From positions 1 to 64,000 of the forward strand of contig JACPVF010000015.1 of the NCBI GenBank assembly GCA_016191845.1: a stretch of DNA of 64,000 bases, written 5' to 3'. This document shows positions 1-9,809 of the stretch, piece by piece (within the stretch, counting starts at the first letter, position 1; each line of letters starts with the position of its first letter). The position numbers and the translations under genes are program-made. The stretch comes from Chloroflexota bacterium. Lineage in GTDB: Bacteria > Chloroflexota > Anaerolineae > Anaerolineales > Villigracilaceae. Under the pieces are notes generated by a model, which saw only the letters and a list, made by a program, of their open reading frames with translations, did not search any database and had not been told where the DNA came from.

Positions 1-2760
1 ATTGTCCCCACGCATGTGGGGATGAACCGTTATGGTGTGCTCGATACTGACATGGACATGGCATTGTCCCCACGCATGTGGGGATGAACCGCAGCGCAGA
101 GCGCTCTTGTAAGCCTTGGAGGTATTGTCCCCACGCATGTGGGGATGAACCGGAATATCCGATCCGAACAGTGGCCTCCCTTTCGCATTGTCCCCACGCA
201 TGTGGGGATGAACCGAAACCACCTCGCACCGCACCGCGATAGCTGGCATTGTCCCCACGCATGTGGGGATGAACCGATCCGCGCCACGCAGGGTGACTAT
301 TACTTTTCATTGTCCCCACGCATGTGGGGATGAACCGTTCGCGCAGACCCGCGACGCTTCCCTTGTATGGATTGACCCCACGCATGTGGGGATGAACCGC
401 AGGAGGTCGACTCTTACGATTGGGATGCTGGTCATTGTCCCCACGCATGTGGGGATGAACCGGTAGGTAAAACGTGTACGATGAATTATTGAAAATTGTC
501 CCCACGCATGTGGGGATGAACCGCCGTTGCGAAAGATCATGCAGGGGCCGAGCTAATTGTCCCCACGCATGTGGGGATGAACCGAATGACGGTCACAAAG
601 GCCGATGGTAAGAAACATTGTCCCCACGCATGTGGGGATGAACCGCGCCGTGCCCTGCGGGACCACATGACCTACGAAATTGTCCCCACGCATGTGGGGA
701 TGAACCGCGAGGGAAGAAATCGCAGAGCGAGCCGCAGAGCATTGTCCCCACGCATGTGGGGATGAACCGAAAGGGCTACTGTATTCGACCCCATCGCGGG
801 GGCATTGTCCCCACGCATGTGGGGATGAACCGTTCACCGAATATCAAAAGCAGATCAACGCGCTCATTGTCCCCACGCATGTGGGGATGAACCGTACGGA
901 GAGCGCCTGGGCCTGACCCTCACCGCGCATTGTCCCCACGCATGTGGGGATGAACCGACCCATTCCGCAATGGGAGCGCCCAGCCCGCGCATTGTCCCCA
1001 CGCATGTGGGGATGAACCGAGCGGCATCAACTGGCTGGTGCAGGCGGCGACGAATTGTCCCCACGCATGTGGGGATGAACCGCAACCCGAGGAGCGCCTG
1101 CGTTCCTTCCTGATCATTGTCCCCACGCATGTGGGGATGAACCGCACGGCGGATACACCAGCCTGCTCGTGGCCTTCATTGTCCCCACGCATGTGGGGAT
1201 GAACCGGCCGACGGGCGCGCGGCGCGTGGTGTGGGGTGTATTGTCCCCACGCATGTGGGGATGAACCGGATGACAGTTGATTTTGTGACCCCTGACCCCA
1301 GCATTGTCCCCACGCATGTGGGGATGAACCGCCGAGAACGCCAGTCTCAAACAGCGCATCGGCATTGTCCCCACGCATGTGGGGATGAACCGCACGCGGG
1401 GAATATTCGTGCCTTGCCATCGAGAATTGTCCCCACGCATGTGGGGATGAACCGCCTGGCACAGCAGACATCATTTACCTGCAAGCATTGTCCCCACGCA
1501 TGTGGGGATGAACCGGCTGGGGAGGAGGGGGTGCTCGGGGATTTGGTATTGTCCCCACGCATGTGGGGATGAACCGCCGTCCACATCCAGCATCCAGTGG
1601 TCGGTGATCATTGTCCCCACGCATGTGGGGATGAACCGATACTGCGCGGACCTCGGCGGGTCCCCCCTAAGAATTGTCCCCACGCATGTGGGGATGAACC
1701 GTCCGCGATGGACGTGCGGCTTGGGCGCATCAGCATTGTCCCCACGCATGTGGGGATGAACCGCCTGGCAGGATGTCCCAGGGCGCGATCACCGCGCATT
1801 GTCCCCACGCATGTGGGGATGAACCGTACATCGATGCGGAAGAGATTGCAGGGATCGTCATTGTCCCCACGCATGTGGGGATGAACCGCCAAGGGGTATC
1901 GCGGATTGGCTGCCTTCCTGCATTGTCCCCACGCATGTGGGGATGAACCGTATTGTGGACGCGCGGTGCCAGACAACAGTTCATTGTCCCCACGCATGTG
2001 GGGATGAACCGCAATTCGCTGAACGCGCGGCCCGCGCCGCCGACGCATTGTCCCCACGCATGTGGGGATGAACCGCCTATTTTGTGGCCATTGACTGGTT
2101 CGCCCAGCATTGTCCCCACGCATGTGGGGATGAACCGCCGACGCCGCGCATCCTGACCCTGTTTCATGGATTGTCCCCACGCATGTGGGGATGAACCGGC
2201 CTCAGCCTCGGCGACAGTGGCGTCGTGACGAATTGTCCCCACGCATGTGGGGATGAACCGAGAGCGAGCGCAGCAGGCGGATCGTCACGCCGCCATTGTC
2301 CCCACGCATGTGGGGATGAACCGTGGAGGCGCGTAAGCAGGCTGCCGAGGCCTTCATTGTCCCCACGCATGTGGGGATGAACCGCTCTGCCGACATCTTC
2401 TCGATGGGTTTGCCCTGGATTGTCCCCACGCATGTGGGGATGAACCTGGCATTCGACGGGTATACGACCGCTCCCATTACCATTGTCCCCACGCATGTGG
2501 GGATGAACCGACCACGCGCGGCGCAGGGATCGGCCTGTATTTCATTGTCCCCACGCATGTGGGGATGAACCAGGCGGGTGACCCTCGTTCCAACGGGAAG
2601 GTACATATTGTCCCCACGCATGTGGGGATGAACCGAAGGGGATCGCGTAGTGTCCCGCGGCGGTGATCATTGTCCCCACGCATGTGGGGATGAACCGGCT
2701 GGCCAGGCAATGACAATTGGATTGACATTGCATTGTCCCCACGCATGTGGGGATGAACCA
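1..2760 (+). CRISPR. Type I-E-like CRISPR array (45 repeats, 44 spacers; truncated at left edge)
   Basis: A 29-base repeat starting ATTGTCCCC and ending GGATGAACCG recurs 45 times with a 61-64 base period (starts at 1, 63, 124, 187 ... 2669, 2732). Spacers are 32-35 bases and all different by eye. The repeat has an internal palindrome (TCCCCAC/GTGGGGA), and its length, layout and ATGAACCG end match type I-E repeats (family knowledge). Variants: T to A at base 5 in the repeat at 371; last base T in the repeat at 2419 and A in those at 2544 and 2732. Degeneration at the right end marks it as the old, trailer end, so the leader and the I-E cas genes are expected left of the window and transcription runs rightward. 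Apparent ORFs rich in CPHACGDEP-like peptides inside the array are repeat translations, not genes. Confidence 0.98.
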
Positions 2761-2805
2761 AGATATGACAGCTGTAACCTAATTGCCAACCGGCTTAAAA
2801 CAAAA

Positions 2806-2835
2806 AAGCCCTCGATTTTAACGAATCGAGGGCTT
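2806..2835 (-). terminator. Intrinsic terminator of the left minus-strand operon
   Basis: A perfect 11-bp stem (2806-2816 with 2825-2835, 8-base loop) is followed on the minus strand by a T-rich tail (complement of the A-run at 2797-2807). It starts 6 bases after the stop of the DUF6011-type gene at 2841 and closes the minus-strand operon just before the CRISPR trailer. Confidence 0.85.
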
Positions 2836-2840
2836 ACAGG

Positions 2841-3269
2841 TCAGATTAGCTGGTAGCGTGTCAAATACCCTTGCAGTCGTTCATGGGATATCACTCGTCC
2901 GCTCGGGTGTTCTTTCCATGCACCATCTGCGAGCGGCTCAAAGATGAGTGGCTGTTTGTTCGGCATGGTCATCCCGCACTGAAATTGGCTGTGGGTTTCG
3001 AGAGCCCGCCGACGCTCCTCACGCTGTTTCCGGTACAGATCCTTTTTACTCAATGGTTTGATAGGTGGATTGCAGGGAAAAAGTAGCGCTTGTTTTCCAC
3101 TAGGCCTATTTTCTGGATAGGCTGTTCCTATAGCGCGCTGTATTCGAACCAATCCTCTCCTTCCCTTGCCAGCAGATAAACCGGCACAAATAGCCCCCAT
3201 GCCCCTCACGATACTCGCTGGGGATTTTAGAATCCGTCCGCACTTTTTACATCTCGGTTTTCCTTCCAT
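2841..3269 (-). CDS. Small DUF6011-like zinc-ribbon protein
   Basis: A 142-aa protein. Near its N-terminus it has CxxCGRxL, then a S..RGMG..CA pattern, the signature of DUF6011-type zinc-binding proteins common in phages and mobile elements (family recognition by motif). The rest is basic and low in recognisable motifs. The open frame extends 6 codons upstream, but the Met at 3269 has GGAGGT 6 bases before it, so this start is preferred. It is the last gene of the minus-strand operon; a hairpin at 3292-3324 separates it from the helicase gene. Role unknown; nucleic-acid binding is plausible. Confidence 0.7.
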   Translation of the reverse strand: MEGKPRCKKCGRILKSPASIVRGMGAICAGLSAGKGRRGLVRIQRAIGTAYPENRPSGKQALLFPCNPPIKPLSKKDLYRKQREERRRALETHSQFQCGMTMPNKQPLIFEPLADGAWKEHPSGRVISHERLQGYLTRYQLI

Positions 3270-3291
3270 AAAGGACCTCCATATCAAGATT

Positions 3292-3324
3292 ACACCCGCT
3301 CAGGCTTTACATCTGAGCGGGTGT
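3292..3324 (-). terminator. Perfect 12-bp hairpin between helicase and DUF6011 genes
   Basis: ACACCCGCTCAG (3292-3303) pairs with CTGAGCGGGTGT (3313-3324) around a 9-base loop. On the minus strand the tail is weakly T-rich; on the plus strand it is CGTTTT. The hairpin base lies 22 bases upstream of the next minus-strand start (3269). It could be a leaky terminator or a 5' regulatory or mRNA-stabilising stem. Confidence 0.6.
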
Positions 3325-3328
3325 CGTT

Positions 3329-6300
3329 TTAGAAAAGGGATGATTGGTTGATGGTTGCCTGTCTGGTTCGGGGGTGGCTGGCAGTCGGTCGGTTATCGTT
3401 CAGACCTTTCTGCATCATCCAGTCTGCCCATGAAACCACCTTGGGTAAATCAAGGACGAGTAGCGGTGCACTCGGAGCCGTCGGGTTGCCCAGCGGTGAG
3501 TTGGATACCACCACCTCATCCGCGAACAGGGATTGCAGATCGGGCAGGTCGGCCGAATCCAACGCTTCACGCGCCAGTTTTATCAGGATGTCGTCATCGC
3601 CTTCGGGAACGATGGCCCCGCCGACCTCGTCCCCGTAGAGGAGTTGGGCGGCCTTCATCTTTTGGCCCATCAGAGCCAGAGCGCGTGCCTCCATGGCATC
3701 ATTGTAGACCGAGAAGATGGCCTTGACGGGTTTGGTTTGTCCAAGCCTCCACACTCTGCGTACTGCCTGCCAGAGGGTATACAGCGAGTACTCGATCTCC
3801 GCGAACACCACCGACGAGAAGTCGACCAGGTCCAAGCCCGTCTCCACAAGTTTAGGATTTACCACCAGCGCATCCAACCCGAAGACCCGCTTGGCGATCC
3901 ATTCCTCACGCTTGCGTGGATTTACACCGCTGGTCAGGACCTCAGCGCGTACACCGCCATCCCGCAGGATGTGCAGGATACGGTCCTGGATGTCGCGCGT
4001 CCCAGTCTGGCGCAGGTAGATCAGCACCTTGCGTCCCTGCTGGCGCTCGGAACGGCAGAAGTCCACCAACCAGGATTCCTTGGGCAGAGTCTCATCCATC
4101 ACCACCATTGGCAAGTTCATGAGCATTTGCTTGCGGAGAAACTCACCCTGTTGGTCCAACTCATCCACTTCCACTACTTCGTCTCGAAAGGCGGAGTTGG
4201 GACGGGCCAGAGTCCATTGTAGCCAGGTCGAGAGATAGCGGCGATTGTTGATCGCCAGGTCGCGCAGCTTCTTCTCCATCATGCGGTACTGACCAGCCAG
4301 GTCAGGGGTCATTGTGAGCGTGACTACTTCCTCAGCATAATGTGGCAGAGCCAGTCCCAGGTCTTTCAGGGAGAGGAAGACTGTTGTATCCAGCAGGCGG
4401 TTCACGATAGCAGGCGAGATGCCAGGTTGCTCCTTGGCCTGGTTCTGGTAGCGGCGATTGCCGGTGAAGCCGTCTTCCTCATCGTCATCGTTGGTGCGTT
4501 TGCTCTTGCGCGTCATCTCCAGCACGCCATATAACCTTGCCCAGCGTTTCTCATCGTTGAAGGCGAAGTCCCGACGCACGCCGGCGTTTAGACGGTGGAG
4601 CAGCCAGAAGATGGAGGTGCTCTTTCCTCCGAAGAAGGTGCCTGTCAGAGTCAGGGTATAGTGAGTTGCGCCCACCAGTTGGTGGAAGGCAATGCCACGA
4701 TCCGAGGACTTGGCAGCATACTGGTGGCACTCGTCTGTGATCAATAACTTGAATTCGCCTCGCGCATGTTTAGCAATATAGTCGGCAATTGCCCAACGGC
4801 GACCGGTGAATTGGAAGAGCGGCATTCCACATCTGCGCTCGCCCCATATGGGGCTGCCATGCTCATCGCGTACAAGACGTTTATGTTCATTCAGTTCATA
4901 ACCGGAGATTTCTGCTTCGCAGAAGCGGCGCTTATCGCCAAGGTCATCCAGCGTGGTAGCCACCTTGCTGAACCCGCCCGGTAGATCGATCTGAATCGGT
5001 GAGCCGCAGGTTGGGCAGCAGAGAGCTTCAAACATCCATCCATCTTCATCACCCATAAACTTCCTGCGAACGATGGCATGTTCCCAACCAGCACCATATT
5101 TTGCAGATGTATGGGCGATGATGGCGACAGGCTTTTTGCCAAGCTCTCCTGACTTACATAGATTCAGGAACTTGCGCACATCATTCACATCGCTGGGATC
5201 GTCTGCATTACGACCGATACGAGTGATCTCCATTGCCTTTGCCTCTGGAACAGTTTCTTCGATTTCCCGAATCCACTTCGGAACGAGATGTGGCGGGCAA
5301 AGCACGATGGCTGGGTAGGCATCTAACAGCTCTACGACACCTGAGCCAATGGTTGTGTTATGGGTGACGATGTACTCATCCGTCACATAAAGCTGGTTTT
5401 CACTATCCAGCATAATGCACTGGGCGTAGTCCTGTCCAACGTGCTCAATATTTACAATGGAACGATGTGGCTCATATTTGCCTGCTGGATGATAAGCATT
5501 TGCTTTTCTTGACAGACGGAACGGGGCGATGTCCGATGGTAATTTTATGTAAAGACGATAAGCAAGTCTTCCATTCTTTTTTTCTCCGTTATATGTGTAA
5601 ATTGGGTGTTTTAAATTAGCGGACACGGTGCCGCCAAGCGATTGGACTAGTTCCTTTACTCCTTTTGCCAGCTCCTGAGAGGTGGTTAAGTAATCCACAC
5701 CTATGGCGTTTGCTACTGACCCATCAGTATCTAATAATCCTTGAAGCAAGGCTAAGCGATCCGCCTTATTCGAATACAGATATTCATTTGGAATAAACTT
5801 ATCGTAAGATCTGTGTCCCATTAAACCCAGGTTTCTGATCTGATCAAGTAGGGGGTTCCCGGTTTTTACACGTCCTGCAGACAACCTCCAACCGTATTTG
5901 GTACGATCAGATCTTAGCTGTACAGGGTGAGGAAGATATTCCCTAACGTAGCCCAGTAATTCTTCATCTGCAGATGTTAGTAGAATTGAGTTTCCTGATA
6001 ACCCACCATCACCCAAGAGTACGCCTACTAAATATGGATGAACTAGTAGATGATTCTTCTGAAACTCGATGGGCTTAACCATTGGAATGAAGACTTGATA
6101 GTTTCCAGAATTTGAATGTGTCAACGGTTCACCCATTATTTGATACAGGGGTTTCACGTATCTTGGTTTTCCTTTCCATTTCCTTAGCGGCGAATAGACT
6201 TCCCATAGATGTTCGTCAGTACATTCTGTAAAACTGCCATCGCTAAAAGTTACTCGATAAATATCCATCACTCCCTGGGGAAAGATGCCAATTACATTAG

Positions 6301-7699
6301 CATATCCACCATCAGGATCGATTACCTGATCGCCAATTTTGATGTCTCTCATTAATTTGAACCCAGTTGGTGTGTATATTTTTGCAGATAGTGGCTGTGC
6401 TTTTCCAAGTCCCATTTCGCCTTGTACATTACCGACTCCATGCTTTCGGATGGAACGAGCCATAGCAGTTACTGCATGCCGTTGCGCCGGCAGCAGCCCC
6501 GCCTTCTCCTGCCCTGGCAGCAGCTTACGTTTGGTGCCAAGCGTGTCAAGGATGGCTGTCTCCTGCGGGGTCGGATCGAAGTTATACAAGGGTCGATACG
6601 TGGACAGGATGTGCGCGCCAATCTGATCTCCATACTGGTGCATGAACTTCGAGAGCGGCTCGACCTGGTCGATGATCTCGATCCCACTCTGACGCAGGAC
6701 CGCCACCGTCGAGACGAAACGGTCGCGGTAGACCTCGGAGGTGACATTGCCCTTCTTGTCGGTGTTTTCCTCCACCTTCTCGGTGACCTTCACCACACGA
6801 CCCTTTACCAGCATCGGCTGACCATCCTCATCCATCAGCCGCAGCGTGCCCATCATGCCCGAGGCCATCAACATGGCGATATGGCCCTTCTTCAATGGCA
6901 TGACCGGCTGTTTGAACTCGCCCAGGCTGCGGGCCGGGTTGAGCAGGTCCAGCCATTCCTTGCTGGTCAACACACCGCGTTTCTCAGTGGCATCCACCAC
7001 CTCCTCGGGCTGCCAGTCCAGTCGGCTGAAACGGATGATCTGCCCGCCAGCCCCTTTTTCTGGTGCAGGCAGCAGTTCATACTGCGGCCGTTCCTTCACC
7101 ACCAGGGACGGCGGCTCGATCTCCGCCCAGGCCTGGATACGCTGGGTCTCCTCATGAGATGGCGCCTTGAACTTCAAGCGTTTCGTCCCGAGCACGATCA
7201 CCTGGTTGAACTCGGTCTTTGGATAACGATGAACGGTGAGATGATCGTAGTAGCCTGCCAGGTGAGAGGCCACATCCAGATCGCGCAGCAGACGATGCGG
7301 CACGATGTAGACCAGGGCACCGCCGCGCACCAGCTTGGGCGTGCAGGATTTCAGGAACTCCAGTTCCAGCCGTTTCTGGTCGCCGAAGCGATCGTGGCTG
7401 TAGGGCGGGTTGAGGAACAGCAGGGTGATGGACTCATTGGTCAGATGACATGAACTCCAGGGCGCATTCAGCAGGCGGTCCATAACCTCACTGGCCAGCG
7501 CAGCGCGGGCGGGAGACAACTCCGCACCCCAACTCTGGCAGTGCAGGGTCCTGGCCAGAATGGAGGCGGCGATGCCTTCGCCTGCGCACGGATCGAGCAG
7601 CCTGCCAGACTCGGCGGGCTGGAAATAGGACTTGAGCCACTCAGCAACCTGAGTGGAGGTTGGATAGAAACCAGCTTTTTCCAAAGCAGGGGGACGCAT
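3329..7699 (-). CDS. DNA methyltransferase-SNF2/DEAD-like helicase fusion interrupted by an intein
   Basis: 1456 aa before splicing, about 1108 after. Residues 1-180 are a class I methyltransferase of the N6-adenine type (DPCAGEG at 36-42 and NPPY at 97-100, as in DUF6094-like proteins). From about 395 a superfamily 2 helicase follows: Walker A GEMGLGK/TT split by the intein at 434-781, a Cys-rich insert (CCPTC near 895), DECH at 989-992, LTGT at 1018-1021, ETGLDL near 1286-1291 and the SNF2-like motif VI RRVWRLGQ near 1314-1321. The start has AAGGAG 7 bases upstream. Related methylase-helicase fusions include phage P1 DarB-type antirestriction proteins and methyltransferase-helicases of integrative elements (family knowledge). 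Its place in a primase/clamp/RadC operon favours an element-borne modification, replication or antirestriction role. The N-terminal half is GC-rich and the intein clearly less so. Confidence 0.88.
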   Translation of the reverse strand: MRPPALEKAGFYPTSTQVAEWLKSYFQPAESGRLLDPCAGEGIAASILARTLHCQSWGAELSPARAALASEVMDRLLNAPWSSCHLTNESITLLFLNPPYSHDRFGDQKRLELEFLKSCTPKLVRGGALVYIVPHRLLRDLDVASHLAGYYDHLTVHRYPKTEFNQVIVLGTKRLKFKAPSHEETQRIQAWAEIEPPSLVVKERPQYELLPAPEKGAGGQIIRFSRLDWQPEEVVDATEKRGVLTSKEWLDLLNPARSLGEFKQPVMPLKKGHIAMLMASGMMGTLRLMDEDGQPMLVKGRVVKVTEKVEENTDKKGNVTSEVYRDRFVSTVAVLRQSGIEIIDQVEPLSKFMHQYGDQIGAHILSTYRPLYNFDPTPQETAILDTLGTKRKLLPGQEKAGLLPAQRHAVTAMARSIRKHGVGNVQGEMGLGKAQPLSAKIYTPTGFKLMRDIKIGDQVIDPDGGYANVIGIFPQGVMDIYRVTFSDGSFTECTDEHLWEVYSPLRKWKGKPRYVKPLYQIMGEPLTHSNSGNYQVFIPMVKPIEFQKNHLLVHPYLVGVLLGDGGLSGNSILLTSADEELLGYVREYLPHPVQLRSDRTKYGWRLSAGRVKTGNPLLDQIRNLGLMGHRSYDKFIPNEYLYSNKADRLALLQGLLDTDGSVANAIGVDYLTTSQELAKGVKELVQSLGGTVSANLKHPIYTYNGEKKNGRLAYRLYIKLPSDIAPFRLSRKANAYHPAGKYEPHRSIVNIEHVGQDYAQCIMLDSENQLYVTDEYIVTHNTTIGSGVVELLDAYPAIVLCPPHLVPKWIREIEETVPEAKAMEITRIGRNADDPSDVNDVRKFLNLCKSGELGKKPVAIIAHTSAKYGAGWEHAIVRRKFMGDEDGWMFEALCCPTCGSPIQIDLPGGFSKVATTLDDLGDKRRFCEAEISGYELNEHKRLVRDEHGSPIWGERRCGMPLFQFTGRRWAIADYIAKHARGEFKLLITDECHQYAAKSSDRGIAFHQLVGATHYTLTLTGTFFGGKSTSIFWLLHRLNAGVRRDFAFNDEKRWARLYGVLEMTRKSKRTNDDDEEDGFTGNRRYQNQAKEQPGISPAIVNRLLDTTVFLSLKDLGLALPHYAEEVVTLTMTPDLAGQYRMMEKKLRDLAINNRRYLSTWLQWTLARPNSAFRDEVVEVDELDQQGEFLRKQMLMNLPMVVMDETLPKESWLVDFCRSERQQGRKVLIYLRQTGTRDIQDRILHILRDGGVRAEVLTSGVNPRKREEWIAKRVFGLDALVVNPKLVETGLDLVDFSSVVFAEIEYSLYTLWQAVRRVWRLGQTKPVKAIFSVYNDAMEARALALMGQKMKAAQLLYGDEVGGAIVPEGDDDILIKLAREALDSADLPDLQSLFADEVVVSNSPLGNPTAPSAPLLVLDLPKVVSWADWMMQKGLNDNRPTASHPRTRQATINQSSLF
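5357..6400 (-). mobile_element. Intein with LAGLIDADG homing endonuclease, inserted in the Walker A motif
   Basis: This in-frame insert covers residues 434-781 (348 aa) of the helicase. It begins with Ala (AQPLSAKIYTP), followed by a Hint-type splicing block (IKIGDQVID), and ends VTHN before a Thr, the normal His-Asn/Thr C-terminal splice junction. Two LAGLIDADG-type motifs are visible, LVGVLLGDGGL (557-567) and LLQGLLDTDGS (651-661). Removing it restores GEMGLGKTT, an intact P-loop. The line at 5521-5580 has 24 G/C of 60 against 37 of 60 at 6961-7020, in line with horizontal arrival. The Ala1 start implies the alternative splicing route known for Ala-starting inteins. Confidence 0.93.
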
Positions 7700-7720
7700 G
7701 GGAACTCCTTATGGAAATGA

Positions 7721-7749
7721 AATCCCCCACACTATTTGCGTGGGGGATT
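7721..7749 (-). terminator. Hairpin with T-rich tail directly upstream of the methyltransferase-helicase gene
   Basis: AATCCCCCAC (7721-7730) pairs with GTGGGGGATT (7740-7749). On the minus strand it is followed by TTTCATTTCC, then AAGGAG and the start codon at 7699; 21 bases lie between stem and start. It could terminate the upstream genes, or act as a 5' stem of the helicase mRNA. Confidence 0.65.
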
Positions 7750-7765
7750 GAATGGAAGTCTGTTA

Positions 7766-8158
7766 TTACTTGACCTTGCACATCAACCGCATGGCGATGT
7801 TCACGAACCCGAGCGCTTCGTTCCTGGCCAGGTCGACAAACTCTGGAACGCCGCGGGACCAGTCCATCTCCGAATGACGATACTGGATGACCAGGCCGCG
7901 CTGACCAGCCCGCTGCAGGTCGATCCAGGTCTGCCAGACCTCGGAACGCCCTTCGCACAAGGTGAACTCAAAGCGCTCCAGAGCAGTGGAGGCCAGCACC
8001 TGCTTGTGGGCTGAACGGGGCAGGCGCAGGTGCTCAAACTCCAGCAGAGTCTGCCAGTCGGCCTTGCGCAACTGTGCCAGCCAGTAGGCGGGATGGGCTT
8101 CGGACACGACCCAGTGATGCGGGTCGAAGATCTGTTGAGGGTGAAGGCTTTGAAACAT
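7766..8158 (-). CDS. Hypothetical protein (130 aa)
   Basis: The protein starts MFQSLHPQQIFDP and is rich in Trp and Leu, with no motif I recognise. The Met at 8158 is preceded by TTTAGGAG at a proper distance, so the longer open frame upstream, which would run into the next gene, is rejected. It sits 8 bases after the 360-aa gene and before the hairpin at 7721-7749, as part of the same minus-strand operon. Function unknown. Confidence 0.7.
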   Translation of the reverse strand: MFQSLHPQQIFDPHHWVVSEAHPAYWLAQLRKADWQTLLEFEHLRLPRSAHKQVLASTALERFEFTLCEGRSEVWQTWIDLQRAGQRGLVIQYRHSEMDWSRGVPEFVDLARNEALGFVNIAMRLMCKVK

Positions 8159-8166
8159 GGGTTCTC

Positions 8167-9249
8167 CTAAAGGGTCAACAGCTGTTGATCGAGCATACTC
8201 TGCACGAGCGCCTGCCAGTCGCGGGTCAGATCGAGGCGCACTCCGCCGCGGCAATCCCCGCCAGTCTCCAACCGCTGGATGTAACCTGCGTCCAGGCCGT
8301 GTTCCCACAGCACCCTGGCCCACTCATCGGGCAGGGGAAAGACCAGCGCCTCCTGCAGGCGGCGGAGCGCCAGCAGGGATAACTCCTGCTCGGTATCGCC
8401 TTCGCTTCCGAAGACCAGGGCGTACACCGCGTCATCCTTTGCTTCCCACTTTCCTGGCAATGCCTTGCGGCAGATGATGCCCGCGTGCAGGACATTGAAC
8501 TCGGGCAGAGGCTGGGTGAGCATCTTCACTTCTCCGTCGGCCAGCACGGTGGTACCTTGCAGGGAACAACTGCCCCGTCCGCGGATCAGGGAGGCCCACA
8601 AGCTTTCCACACTGGTCTTGTGCGCGGCGATCCCGACATACACCAGTGTGTGCAGGTGGGGGCGATCCTCCAGCAGGGCATAGCCGCTCACATCGGCGCG
8701 GGTGTGGGCATTGCTCAAGACCGGGATGCGACCGGCTGGGAACAGGTGACCTACCACAAATGGGGACGCCGCCTGGGGGACGATCCGCCAGGCATAGACC
8801 CCGGCCCGCGCGCGCACCAGTTCGCGGTTGATCTCGCGCAACAGGCTGTACCCGTCCAGGCTGATGTTCACGCCCGTAAAGGTGATCGCGACCCCTGTGG
8901 CCTGCAGGGTGACGGAACGGTGCTGCAGGCCCAGGATAGCCTCGGCCGCGACCCACGACTGGGAGGAGGACAGGGTCGGCGGCAGGTCGGCGTCGGGGAG
9001 GGGCGTGAACCACAAGGCGCCATGGAAGGGTGCAGCGGGCGCGGGGGCAAAAGCGCCATATGGGGTGCGGTGCCGCTCGCGTCCCTGGGATTCGACATCG
9101 GGCAGGTCGGACAGGATCGGCAGCCAGAAGTGTTCATAGGTGGAGACCAGGCGGCAGCCGGCCTGCTCCGCCCCCTGCTGCGCCCGGGCGAGCTGTTCGA
9201 TCTCCTCCCGCAGGTCTTCGTCTTCATAGGGTTCGGTCCACTCATCCAT
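8167..9249 (-). CDS. Hypothetical protein (360 aa)
   Basis: An acidic N-terminus (MDEWTEPYEDEDL) is followed by alternating beta-rich stretches without a recognised catalytic motif. The start at 9249 is set by AGGAGGTGCTGC before the ATG; it overlaps the end of the upstream gene by 8 bases, implying translational coupling. It belongs to the run of element-specific genes between the RadC-like gene and the helicase. I do not recognise a family. Confidence 0.7.
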   Translation of the reverse strand: MDEWTEPYEDEDLREEIEQLARAQQGAEQAGCRLVSTYEHFWLPILSDLPDVESQGRERHRTPYGAFAPAPAAPFHGALWFTPLPDADLPPTLSSSQSWVAAEAILGLQHRSVTLQATGVAITFTGVNISLDGYSLLREINRELVRARAGVYAWRIVPQAASPFVVGHLFPAGRIPVLSNAHTRADVSGYALLEDRPHLHTLVYVGIAAHKTSVESLWASLIRGRGSCSLQGTTVLADGEVKMLTQPLPEFNVLHAGIICRKALPGKWEAKDDAVYALVFGSEGDTEQELSLLALRRLQEALVFPLPDEWARVLWEHGLDAGYIQRLETGGDCRGGVRLDLTRDWQALVQSMLDQQLLTL

Positions 9250-9799
9250 GCAGCACCTCCTGGATTTCCTCCAGGGTCTCGATGCGTTGGATGGCCAGCC
9301 AGGGACGCGGAGGGTCTCCCGAAGCAGGCTGCCCACCTAGCAGGATCGGCACGCCTGGCAGGGCATCGGCCAACTCGCGGGCAAGAGACAGGGCCGCGGG
9401 CAGGTGTCCTGCGGTCTGGTTGGGATGAACGCCGAATTGATGTGCGATGGGCGCGCCCTGCGCCCAGACGGAGAAGACGCCCAGCACCTCGGCCTGGCGT
9501 TCGGGGGGCAGGGCATGGAAGGCCAGATGATATTCCTGCAATTCCACCTCCAGGTCGGCGCGGGGCAAGCCGCGGTCGGAGTCGTGGTGTTCGAAAACGG
9601 AGTGCAGCATCTCCTGCGCATCGGCGCGCGTGATCGGGCGACCCTGGGTGCAGGCCAGATCGATCAGGTCGGAGACCTGCCAGACGTGGGCGATCCTGTC
9701 CTGCCAGAAACGGGCCAGCACGGACAGGATGGAATTGGGATCGAGGTGCAACTCGGCGGCCAGGGCGTCGGCCATCTCTTCGAGCAGGATGTCGTTCAT
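9242..9799 (-). CDS. Hypothetical protein (185 aa)
   Basis: A mostly helical, acidic protein (MNDILLEEMADALAAEL) with no recognised motif. AAAGGAGTTCCC precedes the ATG, the same ribosome-binding module seen before the helicase gene. Its 3' end overlaps the next gene by 8 bases. Function unknown. Confidence 0.68.
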   Translation of the reverse strand: MNDILLEEMADALAAELHLDPNSILSVLARFWQDRIAHVWQVSDLIDLACTQGRPITRADAQEMLHSVFEHHDSDRGLPRADLEVELQEYHLAFHALPPERQAEVLGVFSVWAQGAPIAHQFGVHPNQTAGHLPAALSLARELADALPGVPILLGGQPASGDPPRPWLAIQRIETLEEIQEVLHG

Positions 9800-9809
9800 G
9801 GGAACTCCT

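Noticed and set aside
30..2761. Many open frames on both strands inside the CRISPR array (CPHACGDEP, RFIPTCVGT peptides)
   Set aside because: They are translations of the 29-base repeat; no ribosome-binding sites and the pattern follows the repeat period.
6422..7453. 343-codon plus-strand frame opposite the methyltransferase-helicase
   Set aside because: GC-driven shadow of the coding strand; the minus frame has clear catalytic motifs.
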